Source of the DNA: Climacium dendroides
Taxonomy: Eukaryota > Streptophyta > Bryopsida > Hypnales > Climaciaceae
Direction: 5' to 3'
DNA: 64,000 nucleotides
NCBI GenBank assembly: GCA_950106755.1
Contig: OX467088.1
Span: 16,414,001-16,478,000 of the forward strand
In this document: piece by piece, positions 1 through 11,659 of the stretch
How positions within the stretch are numbered: position 1 is the first letter of the stretch
How the letters are laid out: each line of letters begins with the position of its first letter
Made by a program: the position numbers and the translations under genes
Notes under the pieces: model-generated
Seen by the model: the letters and a program-made list of their open reading frames with translations, nothing else
What the model was told of the DNA's origin: nothing
The model's database searches: none

Positions 1-163
1 ACACAAATTTAATCATGAATTGAATTTGTCTAACAATTTATATTTTGTATTAATAACAAAAAAAGAACGCTTCAAGATAATGTTTTGATTAAATAGCTTG
101 TTAGTCATCTAAAAAAGTGCTTGAATCTTCTCAAGAAAAACTTATGATTCTACTAACTTGATG

Positions 164-234
<71 letters not shown>

Positions 235-2229
235 CAAAGATAAATGCAAATGTATGCAAAATATCTAAATTAGACATGGGAATTGGGATTAAAGTTTAAT
301 TGTCCTCATACATTGATTAGATGTATCACTTTAGTGTAAGTGTCTAATCTAAAAACCCACAAACAAAGTATCATACATCATAGTTAGTTATAGATAGTGG
401 GGTGACAAAATAACCATTATTTGAGGTGTTTAGTAGGATTTAATATCTAAAGACCTAGGAATTTAAGACAAAATACAAATATATTATGAATTATAAGTTT
501 CATATTTTTCTTGAAATTTGCTTAGAAGGAGAGAATGTTAAACATCAAGCATAGAAAGTATCTTCATGATCCAAATTTTAAATTATTTATAGATTTGCTT
601 CAAATGAATTTTAAAGATTTAAGTTAGTACATCTTATATATATAATTCGAAAAGTTGTGTGATTGGTGAAAATTATAGCTTCAATTAATTTATAGGAAAA
701 GGCAAAAGATTTAGTGATGAAAATACCAACACTTTTTTCAAATATTAAACTTTCTAAGACTAGGCAAATACCAAACACTTTGTTCTATATTTTTTATAAT
801 ATTTGTTTGACCGTGGCAATCTTGTTTTTAAATGTAAAGATAGAAAAACAACCTAATTTAGTTTATATAGAAAAAATAAAATTTTCCTCCCAAAAACATT
901 GTTTAAAGTTGGATGGTGATCATAAAGTAGTTGATTGGGAATTTAAGGGTTAAGAACACTTTCCTCTACTACCAACATGCCATGTAACACTAAAAAATTT
1001 AAGCCTTTATGAAATTGTCCTAAATTTAGAGTATAACAATCAATTATTTACTCTTGTGGTAGCAAGTTTCAATACCTAAAAAATTGAGAGTAGAATAAGA
1101 TGCTTTAATGAAGTTACGATAAAGTAAGTGCACCCATAATTGACACCAATAGCAAATGAGCATAGTTTTTGTTATTAAACATAATTATTTTTACTTGATT
1201 AAACTAGCAAGTGAAGGACGATTCCTATGCACTTAAGCTTGCATTATTTGGATACTATATGAATAGATTTTGAAATAGTTTGTAGGTGTATAAAAAATCT
1301 ACACTACATTCAAATGTTTAGATCCAATACATCTTGTTTCATCAAATTTTAGTCTCACTTTTTGGTCCAAATGTAGGTATTACGTATTCAATAGTCGTGA
1401 TTACATGTGTATGTACCTTAAAATAGAAGGTCCATAAAGAAATTGTTTATGAGTTGAATTACAATTTTGAGGAGTTTGACTTCTTGAAATGAATTTTTCA
1501 AGTAAATTTTCCTTGAAAGCTAAATGGAATTGGCATCTAATGCAAGTCACTTCATATTTTTTGGATCTTCATGGATTTAGATATGAATTTTTGAGGTTAA
1601 AATTACATAAAGGTCTCAAGTTGTCCACCCCTAAAATGTTCACAATTAGTACATTGAAAAAAGCAATATAGACTTCTTTGCTGAAGAATGCTTTTTTAGG
1701 TTGGTCTCTTTATGGACCTCCAACCTCATGTAGTTATACCCTTCACCCTTCACCCCCTCTCTATTTTTGTCAAATAGGTGTCTATTGAAGTATCACTAAT
1801 ATGACCTCAAACCACTTGCTTTAAAGGGCTCTTACTTTACAAATAGCACTTCATGGTTGTAAAATAACAAGCTTTAGTGAATGGGTTTGGATATTTCTTA
1901 AAGCATTTCGAACATGCATGTATTGAACATTTTGAAGTCTCTTTCAATCTTAATTTTGAAAATTTATAAAAAAAAGCTCTCTAAATTTTAATTTTTGATT
2001 TTTTTGGTATTACTAATTTTTATTTGTCTATAGAGCAAAAATAACACCTAGCTATGATTTTCACTCCATCTATACACAAGATTAAATGAATGGTTATAGA
2101 TCTTCCTACCTTAATCCTTAAAAGACATTTGAGGTCATGGACTCCAACTTCAATTTCAAGAATCTTTAATCTCTAAAGTCCAAAAGTCCTTGCAAGGGAC
2201 TCTTGGAATTTTGGATAGGCTTTTATGAT
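1..2229. other. AT-rich intergenic DNA
   Basis: No gene is supported here. The few short open frames (for example at 714-953 and 1489-1671) have AT-driven composition, no recognisable domain and no splice context. Apart from the TA microsatellite I see no transposon end in this stretch. Confidence 0.6.
168..231. repeat. (TA)n microsatellite
   Basis: An uninterrupted TA dinucleotide run of about 64 bases. Runs like this are polymorphic in length and often mis-sized in assemblies. Confidence 0.95.
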
Positions 2230-3000
2230 TTTAATTTTACAAGTATCTTGAGGTATAGCCCAAAAAAAACATAAAAAATTGAATTTTGTTAATTTTTATT
2301 TTTTTTCTCAAAGATTATATTTAAAAAAAAATTTGAATCTTTGATTCATTCTATCTGGACTAGTGATGAGAAAGTAATGGACAATCTTGTTTTTTGGTCA
2401 ATCTAAGCATCTTCTTGAAAATATAACTTATAGAATTCATTTTTTAATGCAATTTTTATAATTTTCAAAAATTGTTAAACATGGTTAAATTTTCTTGCTA
2501 GAACAATCTTACCGTTTGAAATTATTGTGTTTCAATTCCACCTTTAGTTAGAGCTACTAGTGATATAGTTTTTCCTCTAATCTTGAATGTACTTCAATTT
2601 AACAATTTTTAAATGACTGCAAATTAAATATTTTTTCGTTGAATTTTTGAAAATTTTCAACTCAATTCTTCACCATAATAAATTAGAGAATTAAAATAAG
2701 TAGTACAAAAATTTTAAGTTAAAAAGAATTAAAGTCAAAGAATGTAGTCAAGCATGGAAAGGAACTTGGTTTTTTCATTTTAAATGCAAATACCTTGCAA
2801 TCTACGTGGTCAAAGTTTTTAAAATTTCTTCCACATTCTTATTCCAATCTAGTGCAAGATCCTATAGTTAGATATCCAAAAAAAATCCTTTTTCTGGAAC
2901 ATTCCACTTTATTAGGCATTCATCTAATTCTCCTCATGCCCCAAAAGCTTGCTTTACAAAAACCAAGCCCCTCGGTTTGAGTTATCATTTAATCCTAGGA
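2230..3000 (+). repeat. Dispersed repeat family R1, copy 1
   Basis: This segment is a diverged copy of the sequences at about 28975-29690 and 29775-30400. Shared blocks include 'aaatgcaaata' followed by 'ctacgtggtcaaa' or its variants, then 'agatccta', and a 'ttgattcatt...agtgatg' block. No open frame survives across copies, so it is a non-coding or fully decayed element of unknown class. Confidence 0.6.
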
Positions 3001-3059
3001 CATGTCCATGATCTTAAATTTTCAAGCCTCACTACGCCATTTTGCAACTAAATATGAAT

Positions 3060-6000
3060 GAAATTTTTTATATTTATTTTTCAGAGTATGGTATTAAAGA
3101 ATGGATGATTTTCATCCAATATTAGTATGTAACTTTATTGACGCTTTATCCACATCATTGAGTTTAATTTAAGGCATTTATATTTATTTACAACTATATA
3201 TAAGGTATTATTTTTTTAAAAAGATACACCTACACTTCATATTTCAATATTTTGACCTTTCTAAGCTAGAAACTTCATTTCAACATTCAAATTATTTCAC
3301 TTACATTTGAGTAAATCTAAAAATTGCAACTTCCAAAGTGTAGTTTCTACTATGCTTGAAAATTTTGATAATATTTGGAAAAATAAGCATTCTTTTGAAG
3401 TTTGAAGTTGAAGACCTACAACCATGTTTCAAAGTATAGAATAACACATAAATTTACTTATACCACAATATTCTATATCATAATACACCTTTAATATGAA
3501 AATTTTAGATTTTAAAATTGTCTTTTGTATTTATATGAGTTTTCTTCATTTTTCTCCAAAAAATTAGTAGTAGTAGTAGTAGTAATATGTAATTTTCACA
3601 AAATAACCTAAATGTTTATTAAAATTTGACACAATTCTTTTGGGATTATTCATGTCATAAAATATTTAATTTAATTTATAAAATTTCCAAATTATCAAGA
3701 ATTTTAGAAAAAGAAGCATCTTGAATTGTAATTATATTATTTACCTCTTGATTCTTGAAAGTTCTTAAAATATTTTTTATTATCAATCACTATAAAAATT
3801 TTAATATTTTAAAAATACTAATGAAGATAAATACAAGTCTAAATGATTTTAGGTACACTTGAATACACCTCAAGGCATTGTCAATTCTATAGAGGCAATG
3901 GAATCCATAATTACCTCCTTCTATGACATTGTTTGACATCAACCAAAAAGCCACATCAAAATATATAAGTACTTAATGTGTCTTGAATTTGCATTCACCT
4001 TGTTGTTTCCTAATTGTAATTTTGATCTACTTGAATTGATGCTAACACTTTCCTATGTAGTTTTTGTCATTTTTTTTATAGTTGCAATAAGGTTTCAATG
4101 AATGCTACGGAAATAATCCAATCATGGCTTCAATTTAATTTTGTGGCCAAAACCTTGTCTAATTTAGTCATACACCTCATCTTTATTTTTTTCAATGCAT
4201 TCACAAAGGTAGCCTTGAAATAAAAATCTATATGTTTGTTTTAGCATTGCCTTTTATGTCTCCTTGATTTTGGCCCAATAGGTGAAAATCTTTTGAATCT
4301 TATACCCACAACAATAAATGAGCCCATATCTTGTTTGGGCAAAACCACAAACATATTTATCCATTCACCACACTTACCAATTGTCACATTTACTTGTCAA
4401 TACATTGCCAAAGGTCATCTTAATTACAATTGCATTAGAATCCAAAATCCAAATGATGGAAAATCAAATATGTCAATGATATAACTTACGCATTTTCAAA
4501 ATGAAAGTTTGGAGAATATAAAATATTAAGCATGTTTCAATGTCATTATGATTTTTTTCTCCTAGTATTGTTATAACTAATTTTTGTTATGACTAATTTT
4601 CACTAGATATCTATTATAGAAGATGATAGCTAGAAACACAATCTCTCCCAATCATTGCATTTTAGAGATAGTATTGACAAACATTGGTTTTGTTCAAGGT
4701 AGCAAGAAAAAAATTACATAATTTTGAGACATTACACCTAAAGCTAGATTTCTAAACATTGAGTGCCTCTACATCATTAAAGCATCATGATTTTGAGGCA
4801 CCACGACAGAAGTGACAAATTGAAGCCAACAACTACAATTTTGGAGCCATTTTTGTCTATCCTTTCATCTTCATTTGGGCCTTCATTAATCACGTACACC
4901 ATGAAAACTTGGCACTTATTAGATCAAAAGAACTTTCAAAATTAGAAAAATACTTTATATTAAGTTTGAAGATTTACTTTTAATTCTTTTAAGTTTTATT
5001 TAAGATTCTTTCTAGATTCCATATGACAAACCATTAAAAAATTTTAAACTTCAAGTCTCAAACCTTCAAACTTTATTAACCATTGATAGCGCAAAGAGAA
5101 GTGGAATTGTAGTTTTTAAAAATGTTATGATTTTAACTATTAACTTAAAATAAAATATATTTTCCAACCAAGTTATGATATTTTACAATGCTACTAGTAA
5201 TAAATTTTATTTTCAAAGATTTGATTTTAACTTAGATTGATTAGTACAAAATATAAGCATTGCATCATTCTAATATAAACACGAGCATAAATAAACACCT
5301 TTAAATTGTTACAAAAACGCTTTAATTGTAAAGTATTAGTCTACAAGCCTAAATGTTGAAATGAAGCAATTGTTGTACTGGGCCTATATAGTAAGAATAA
5401 TTGAATTATTTTTTTGTAAACAATGTGGTCATCAAAAATATTTTTTAGGATATTAAATTATCAATATATAATTATATATTTATTTTAAAATTTGATCACA
5501 ATCATTCAAAATTAGTACATGTGAAAACATGTTAAACTAAAGTTGTTAATTTATTTCATGTCATCTTGACTCCCTCCTAAAAGATACATCAATTTTTCGT
5601 GTATTTTGATGTGTCACTTTCAACCTATATGGAACATCTTGAGGCATTTATTAAAATGATGAAGATAAAATAAGTTAGAATTTTATGAAGTTCTACTCAC
5701 ATCTATTTGTTGAAGTTGATTTATACATGTACTTGATGTATATAGTGTTTTTTTGGTTGGTTTTGGAGTGTTTACATGGTCTTCTTATTGCTAACACCTA
5801 TGATTGTTTTAAGAGAATTGCCCACTAGTAGAAAATTTCAACAGAAATTTCAACAGTTAATTTCAACAAAAATTTGTTGTTCAATGACCAAAACAATGCG
5901 ATCGAAACAACAGAATTCTGTTGAAATTCCTGCATTTTCTACTAGGTGCCTAAAAGTTACATCTATTTTATATGTCCTTTGTCTTTTTAACCTCCATAAC

Positions 6001-6100
6001 TTAAGAGAACTTAAGAGAATGTTTTGCATGTTGTTGAAATTTTTGTGTGACTTTTTCATCCATGGTGTCTTTATTGTCAAGCATTGCCGTTGCTTCTACA
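3060..6100 (+). repeat. Left arm of a long inverted duplication
   Basis: The arm reads, in reverse complement, as 25530-28160. Matched blocks are 3090-3180 with 28060-28150, 3550-3620 with 27640-27710, 3850-4130 with 27060-27350, 4200-4590 with 26600-26960, 5350-5600 with 25580-25800, and 6056-6095 with 25536-25560. The left arm has extra DNA between about 5600 and 6050, including a small MITE. A further direct copy of 4040-4600 lies at 22005-22690. The arms are diverged, so this is an old repeat family rather than a recent palindrome. The TAG-triplet run at 3565-3585 lies within it. Confidence 0.8.
5823..5948. mobile_element. CACTAG-ended MITE candidate
   Basis: The left end reads CACTAGTAGAAAA and the right end reads TTTTCTACTAGGTG, which are inverted copies with one extra base. 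Inside are inverted 'tttcaacag' and 'ctgttgaaa' blocks. The segment lies in the part of the left repeat arm that is missing from the inverted copy near 25560, which agrees with a later insertion. I could not define a clean target duplication. The open frames over it on both strands are by-products of the inverted repeats. Confidence 0.55.
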
Positions 6101-6249
6101 TTAATGATCAAGTTGATTAACAAAAGAAGGATTGTTTGTACAAGAGTTTTCAAATTATTTCTTCACTTATCATAGCAAAAGGTTTGATAAAAATGTTTCT
6201 TTCATGACAACAGACAATCACCAAATATGACCCATTAAAATTACAATAT

Positions 6250-7926
6250 ATACTTTCAAACACTCAAAGGCTTGAGTGCTTGCATATGGTGCTTGGTGGT
6301 GTGCTTTGAGGTGCTGAGTTTGGTAGGTCACATGCATGTCTTAGAATAAATTACCATTGTGGCCTAGGTTTGTAGTGACAATTTGCCATTTGTTTGAACT
6401 AAAGCACCTAGAAAATCATTTTTATTTTGAAAAGGACTTAAACTTGCTAAGAGACTTTCTACTTCTACATGCCTTAATTCCACCTTTAGAAGGCAAAAAG
6501 AGGTAGTCCTTGCCTACCCATGTCCACAAGGCATGGCTAGTGGAACTACCTCCAAATGACTCTTTATCTCAATAATGGTGTCCACTTAGTTGTTCTTAGG
6601 GGCTGTTTCCATTGACGTGCTAGATGTTCAGGCCTAGAGGAGTCCAGTCCCTTTCCATTGCAAAAGGAAGGGGGGCTAGACCTCCAATTGGACATCCAAG
6701 CGTCCAGGTCACATCAGGTTCAAATGCAGACTTGGAGGGCCTGGACCCCCCAATTTGAGTAAATGGACAAATTGAGGCTACAAGACTTGTTCCAAATTAG
6801 CAAGTTACTGTACTATGTCAAGTTACTGTACATGTCAGCATTTATGGATTCTTAATTCCGATTATAGGTTTACATGAAAAAAATTAAAAATTAAAACATA
6901 TTTGAGTAAAAGACAATAATTAAAAGCAATAAACTAAAATCATGAATTAATAACAATAATTATTGATAATAATGAATAACAATAATGAATAACTATAATT
7001 AATAAAATTAATTAGTAACAATAATTAACAAAATTAATTAAAAACAATATTTAATAGCAGTAATGAATGACAATAATCAAGTGCTTCATTTTTATTTTTT
7101 TAAAGTTCCCCTTAGTTGTCCAAAGTCCCTTCAATTCCCCCCATTGAGTTCACTCATTCAGTTCATCTCATCACTTTTTCAGTAACTTAAACGTTCCCCA
7201 AATTGGTAAAGTCCCCTCTAGGCCTTGAAAGTCTGGCTTCCAATGGAAAGTTGGACCCCCCTCCAGCCAGTCTAAGCCCCATCCAGCCCTCTGTCTAGGC
7301 CCTGGACATCCAGCACGTCAATGGAAATAGCCCCTTATTATGTACTCCTCGATGCTAAAGTAATTTAATCTTAATTATGAAACATGTGTTTTTTCATGGT
7401 GACAATTTGTTCCTTCATGCTTTGGGGAGCACTATAGATGCATGCATGAAGGTGATGAGTTGAAATTGAAAGGTCCCACCAAGAACATGTTAGAAAAGAC
7501 CTACAATAAATAGGTGTAAAAGGTTTGTCTCAAGCACTAAAATTGGAAAACTTTCCTTCTTGCCAACAATCTTGTAATTGGTGACATTTTGAAATTTTCC
7601 TTCATTGCCAACTCAAGCTTTACATTGTCATGGTGGAGTGGATGGAAAACCATTAAGTGAGTGAGCAAGTATATATGCTAAAAAGTAATGATATAATTAT
7701 AATCTAGTGAGTTCTTTTGAAGAGTATGAAAGAATTTAATGACATGGTTATGGTTATTGCATTGAATATTCTATGTCTCCATATAGATGTAGATTTTATT
7801 TTATGAATAGTGCTAACTTATATGAACACTGAGATTATATTTATTTGAACATCAATGTAAATATTAGTTAAAGGACTTATTGTGTTGTTGCATGTTTTTT
7901 CAGTTTTCACGCTTTTGCTTTCACTT
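6250..7926 (+). repeat. Repeat family R2, copy 1 (interrupted)
   Basis: Homologous to 20240-21300 on the same strand, and in part to 22690-23005 inverted. Shared landmarks are 'gaggcaaaaagaggtagtcc'-like sequence, 'tgctttggggagcactatag' and the 'gttaaaggacttatt' block near 7870 and 21230. Two insertions interrupt this copy: the element at 6599-7334 and the CACTA element starting at 7927. The sequence resumes at 19070. No coding capacity is evident. Confidence 0.8.
6599..7334. mobile_element. PIF/Harbinger-like non-autonomous element
   Basis: A 736-bp insertion with long imperfect terminal inverted repeats. The left end is GGGGCTGTTTCCATTGACGT and the right end, reverse-complemented, is GGGGCTATTTCCATTGACGT; the similarity continues for about 40 bp through a GGATGTCCAGGCCTAGA-type block. 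It is flanked by TTA on both sides (6596-6598 and 7335-7337), as expected for PIF/Harbinger (Tourist-type) elements. The related copy at about 20640-20690 lacks the insertion and reads continuously across the site. There is no transposase frame inside, so it would need help in trans. The class rests on the end sequence and the 3-bp TTA target, not on a protein. Confidence 0.8.
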
Positions 7927-8169
7927 CACTACAAGGAAAAGGGGTACAAAATGATAGTAATTTGACATGGATTTGTCTGAAATGACAACGGCCATATTTT
8001 TTTAGTCATTTGATTGGAGCTTGTTAGTTTTTTGTCAAGTTCTTGTCAAATCTTTTTGTTCAATTCCTCTTGTTTTCAATATTGTTTACTATAGCAAGAG
8101 AAGAGAAAACTTGCAGTCATTGGATTTAAGTATTGTCAACGTGTAATTGCAATAGAAATTTGTCAACTT

Positions 8170-10440
8170 GAAAACAAATAAAGGCATTGTCGAGATGACA
8201 AACTTGCCTAGCTTCGTGTGTAGTTGTAATGAAAGTCTTCTACACAACATACTTTCCAAAATAAATCCTGCCATGTATAGAAAGGTCTCCGAATAAATAT
8301 ATACAAAAATCACTCATGATGTTTTGTAAACACCCATCGTAATTCCATTGCAACATGGCTTAGCAACAACTTCAATGAATACACTTCTTCAAGATTAGGC
8401 ATATTGCACCTATGGATATGACAAGTGCAGCAATAGTTGCATTGCATATCAGAATGAAAACAATATGAAAAAAAATCAATGCTCCCATTCACTAGCAATT
8501 CCATTTGAAGCAGTGTTAAAACAAACCCAGAGAAGCTGGTTTTATCATTGCCAACCAATACAGAAATACAAGAAGCTTGGTCTATTGACAAATGATAACC
8601 TTTATTTCAAAAATAGTAACTAAACAACATAGTTAATTCACTCTTCATTCCTGCATGCTAGCCATCTTCCACTTACAAAATTTTCTACTTTTACTTTGTT
8701 ACAATAACTGAAAACGGTGTTTAGCAACTCCTATACTCTCTCACTCATTGTTCATTTGCCAACCACTCTTAAATTGCATCTTAAAACCTAGTATTTTTAT
8801 AAGAAAGGTGTTAGTAAGACAATTGATAAGCTATTGTACTTGATGAAACTGCTTTGTTGAAATTTTTTTTTTCAATTTCATAGAGTATAGACGTGATCAC
8901 AAATTAAGAATCCAGAGTTACTACATGTTTGTCTCCGAAGAGTAGTGAAGTTGTAAGGATTTTATGCTTATTGAAGATCTCAAGTGTACTAGGCACTAGA
9001 CATTAAGTTTTGAAAAAACACTAGAAGTTGAGGTTCACTTCATGATGAAAATGATGTATTTCTTTAAATAATAATTATGAATTAAAAAAAAAGACTATTG
9101 CATCCCTTTTAGTTTTCTGTTTAAAGTTTGTTCATCAAGTTGGAAAATTACATGTGTGAATTAATCATGGATATGTATTGTTTTTGATAGGTTGTCAGGA
9201 TGCAAATACATGTAGAAGTCCTAAAATGATTAATTTCATTGTTCATTATTGTTTTGTAATACTGTAGGGTTGTAGATTGCACTGAAATGCATAAACCGGT
9301 GTCGTGTTGTTTATACGTACATTATGTAAAAATAAATACTTCTTGTTTAAATAGAGGGTTTTTTGGAGAGCCTAATCCATCCAAACGGATTGAACTCAAC
9401 CTTTTTTACTTCTATTAAACAATTATTTGGGTTTATAATGTTTGTTTTTACACTTGAAGTCATTTGGTATTTTTTAGTTTGTATTTAAAGTTGTTTAAAT
9501 GGAAAGGTGAAGCTTGTTTGACCTTTCTATTGACTTTTAGAAGATTAGAAGGCCACGTAGGAGATAAAAATAGGGTTATAGGAGAAAAGAAGTGACCAAT
9601 GGACAAATTGTGGTCCATATGACACTTGTAGGGGTTTAATCCACTAGCTTAGGTGGAAAGTATGGAGGGTGAGGTGGAGGATAAGGTGGAAGGTCTTCTT
9701 CTTCCTCCTCAAGATTTGCTTGGAAAAAACCGTGACTTTAGAGGGTTATTGTGTTTTCTACAGGAAGATTTTTGGCTATGAAATTTTGAAAGGTTGTTTT
9801 TCATACTTTTGTCTTTCCAAAATACTATCACTCGCTCTATTTGGAGTTTTTGTGCAAAAGTTATGCTTGAGGAAGTGAGGGAAAGATGTTTGCCATGGAG
9901 AATGGAGGCTGAACTTTTGAGGGTTCATAACTATGTGATGAGAAAGTGTTTTCTTATGATACTTAGTGAAGTTGTTTATTAAGATGTTATCTTCCCATAG
10001 AGATACCATTTTTTCAATTTGAAGCTAGCATGAGGAAGTTATGAACTTGGAAGCAAAGTAGTGAGGAGTTGCCTTTGAATTGTGAATAGTAAACTTTGAA
10101 CGACTGTAGAATTCGGAAAGTATCTTAGTTTTATTTGATATTTTCAGGGTTTGTAGATATTTTTATTAGCTTTCTAAAAAGATATCATACTCTTGATTTG
10201 GAGTTGAAAAGCTTCTGTGGCATTCATTTTTGTGTCGGGTATTCTTTTAAGAGAAGTTATAGAGGTTTTGGTGTATCTTCTACCATTTTCTACAAACATG
10301 TGAAACTTTCTTACACACTATAGCATATTATGGGAGTTATATGAGAATAGGCTACTCTACTTGGCCTATATATCATTATATGGGGCATTTGTGAGTATAT
10401 ATATATGATGAGAGTATTTGATTGGGGTTCTTTCATTATT
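8170..10440. other. Left internal part of the CACTA element, no gene recognised
   Basis: Open frames such as 8310-8591 minus and 9669-9878 plus are short and unrecognised. No TNP2-like domain is visible in any frame I read by eye. This is probably non-coding sub-terminal sequence plus decayed DNA. Confidence 0.4.
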
Positions 10441-10445
10441 CCGGG

Positions 10446-10668
10446 CCAAATCTAATTGCAGCTAGAATCCCCGCGATTTCCCAAGGCAAGGCCTCTCTAC
10501 CCGACATTGGTCTCCTCACTTGGCATGTCACCATGCCAATTATTTCATGATTGTAATTGTCTTCAGAAAACTTCTATAGTTGTGGATTCAACAAAATCTG
10601 GCAATCAATTCTTTGCACAAGTGAGAACAACGGTGAATGCTACAAGTGGACAAAAGCAAAACCTTTAG
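10446..10668 (+). pseudogene. Possible exon or captured gene fragment inside the CACTA element
   Basis: An open frame of about 70 codons with higher GC than its surroundings begins after 'ctaattgcag', a plausible splice acceptor at 10460. It contains Pro- and Cys-containing sequence without a domain I recognise. It may be a 5' exon of the oxygenase gene downstream, or a captured host fragment, a known habit of CACTA elements. The next likely exon in the same direction is 11179-11288. Confidence 0.3.
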
Positions 10669-10915
10669 TTTGGAGGTAGAGTCAACAGTGGAGACGGAAT
10701 AAGGTATTTGTGGATAGAAGAAACACTATGGACACTAAGCCAGTGATTAAGATGTACGTACGTTGGTTAAATTGTAATCCTCTTATTTTAATGTTTAGAC
10801 ATTATGCTAATTAGGCCTCAAGACTTCTATTTTTTATGACTTTGTTTGTTGCTTGATACGAAAAATATAGAAAACCAATAGGCCTTTATATACTTGCAAA
10901 TATGTTTATGTTGTT

Positions 10916-11098
10916 ACTAGGATTGGGGAATAAGAAAGGCAATCGGCTTTTAAGATTTCCCATCCTAAAAGTGTTTTTCCTTAGAAAATAGTGAGATTAT
11001 TTTGTTTACTAGGATTGGGGAATAAGGAAGGCAATCGGCTTTTAAGATTCCCCATCCTAAAAGTTTTATTTCTTTGGAAAGTAGCAAGAGAATTAACA
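10916..11098 (+). repeat. 92-bp tandem duplication in the CACTA element
   Basis: Two adjacent units begin 'actaggattggggaata' at 10916 and 11008, and each contains 'ggcaatcggcttttaagatt'. The units differ by a few substitutions. Confidence 0.9.
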
Positions 11099-11178
11099 AA
11101 TCCAAGTAGGCATACAAGAATTCTAATGTTTGCTTTACCTTTCTAATATTTATGTTTGAAAATGATTGTTTCTTGCAG

Positions 11179-11288
11179 AAAAGAAAGTAAAGAAGCTAGA
11201 CTACAAAAAGAGGATAAAGAGTATATTAAAGCTACTAAGAAGGCAAAGAGGACGAGACAATTTCAAGGAGTTAAATCCAAAATTACAG
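11179..11288 (+). pseudogene. Candidate lysine-rich exon inside the CACTA element
   Basis: A 110-bp interval open in two frames, bounded by 'tttcttgcag' and 'attacag|gtatat', both good splice signals. One frame gives a charged Lys/Glu/Arg-rich peptide that could be coiled coil or a nuclear/DNA-contact segment. It sits upstream of the oxygenase-like exons and may be part of the same transcript. This is inference from splice sites and composition only. Confidence 0.4.
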
Positions 11289-11409
11289 GTATATTGCAAG
11301 AAATTTAAATTCTTTTGGTGCTCATACAATGCTCATTGATTTTTATACATTTTATTTCTTTTGAGGGTTCTTTTATTTATTGTGGTATCAAATTTTTTTA
11401 TATAGTTTT

Positions 11410-11410
<1 letters not shown>

Positions 11411-11475
<65 letters not shown>
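11411..11475. repeat. (TA)n microsatellite
   Basis: A TA run of about 64 bases within the putative intron between the candidate exons at 11179-11288 and 11660-11966. Confidence 0.95.
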
Positions 11476-11478
<3 letters not shown>

Positions 11479-11659
11479 CATAGGGATCGAAGATGTGGTG
11501 TTTTTTTATGTCACAAATGATGTCTTTTTGTAGCTTTTAGGAAGTGTTTTCTTTAAATCGTACAGGGTTATATTTTTTTTGTTTGAAGATTCAAAAAATA
11601 CATTCTTGAAAGATAATTTTGTACATGATTTCTTATTAATGTAGTAATAACTCAATGCA

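Noticed and set aside
5776..6120. 114-codon plus-strand frame
   Set aside because: It spans a MITE and repeat DNA and is not conserved in the inverted copy of the same repeat.
8310..8591. Minus-strand 93-codon frame, Cys-rich
   Set aside because: It lies in the left part of the CACTA element against the direction of its genes, has no recognised motif, and the cysteines are not spaced like a zinc finger.
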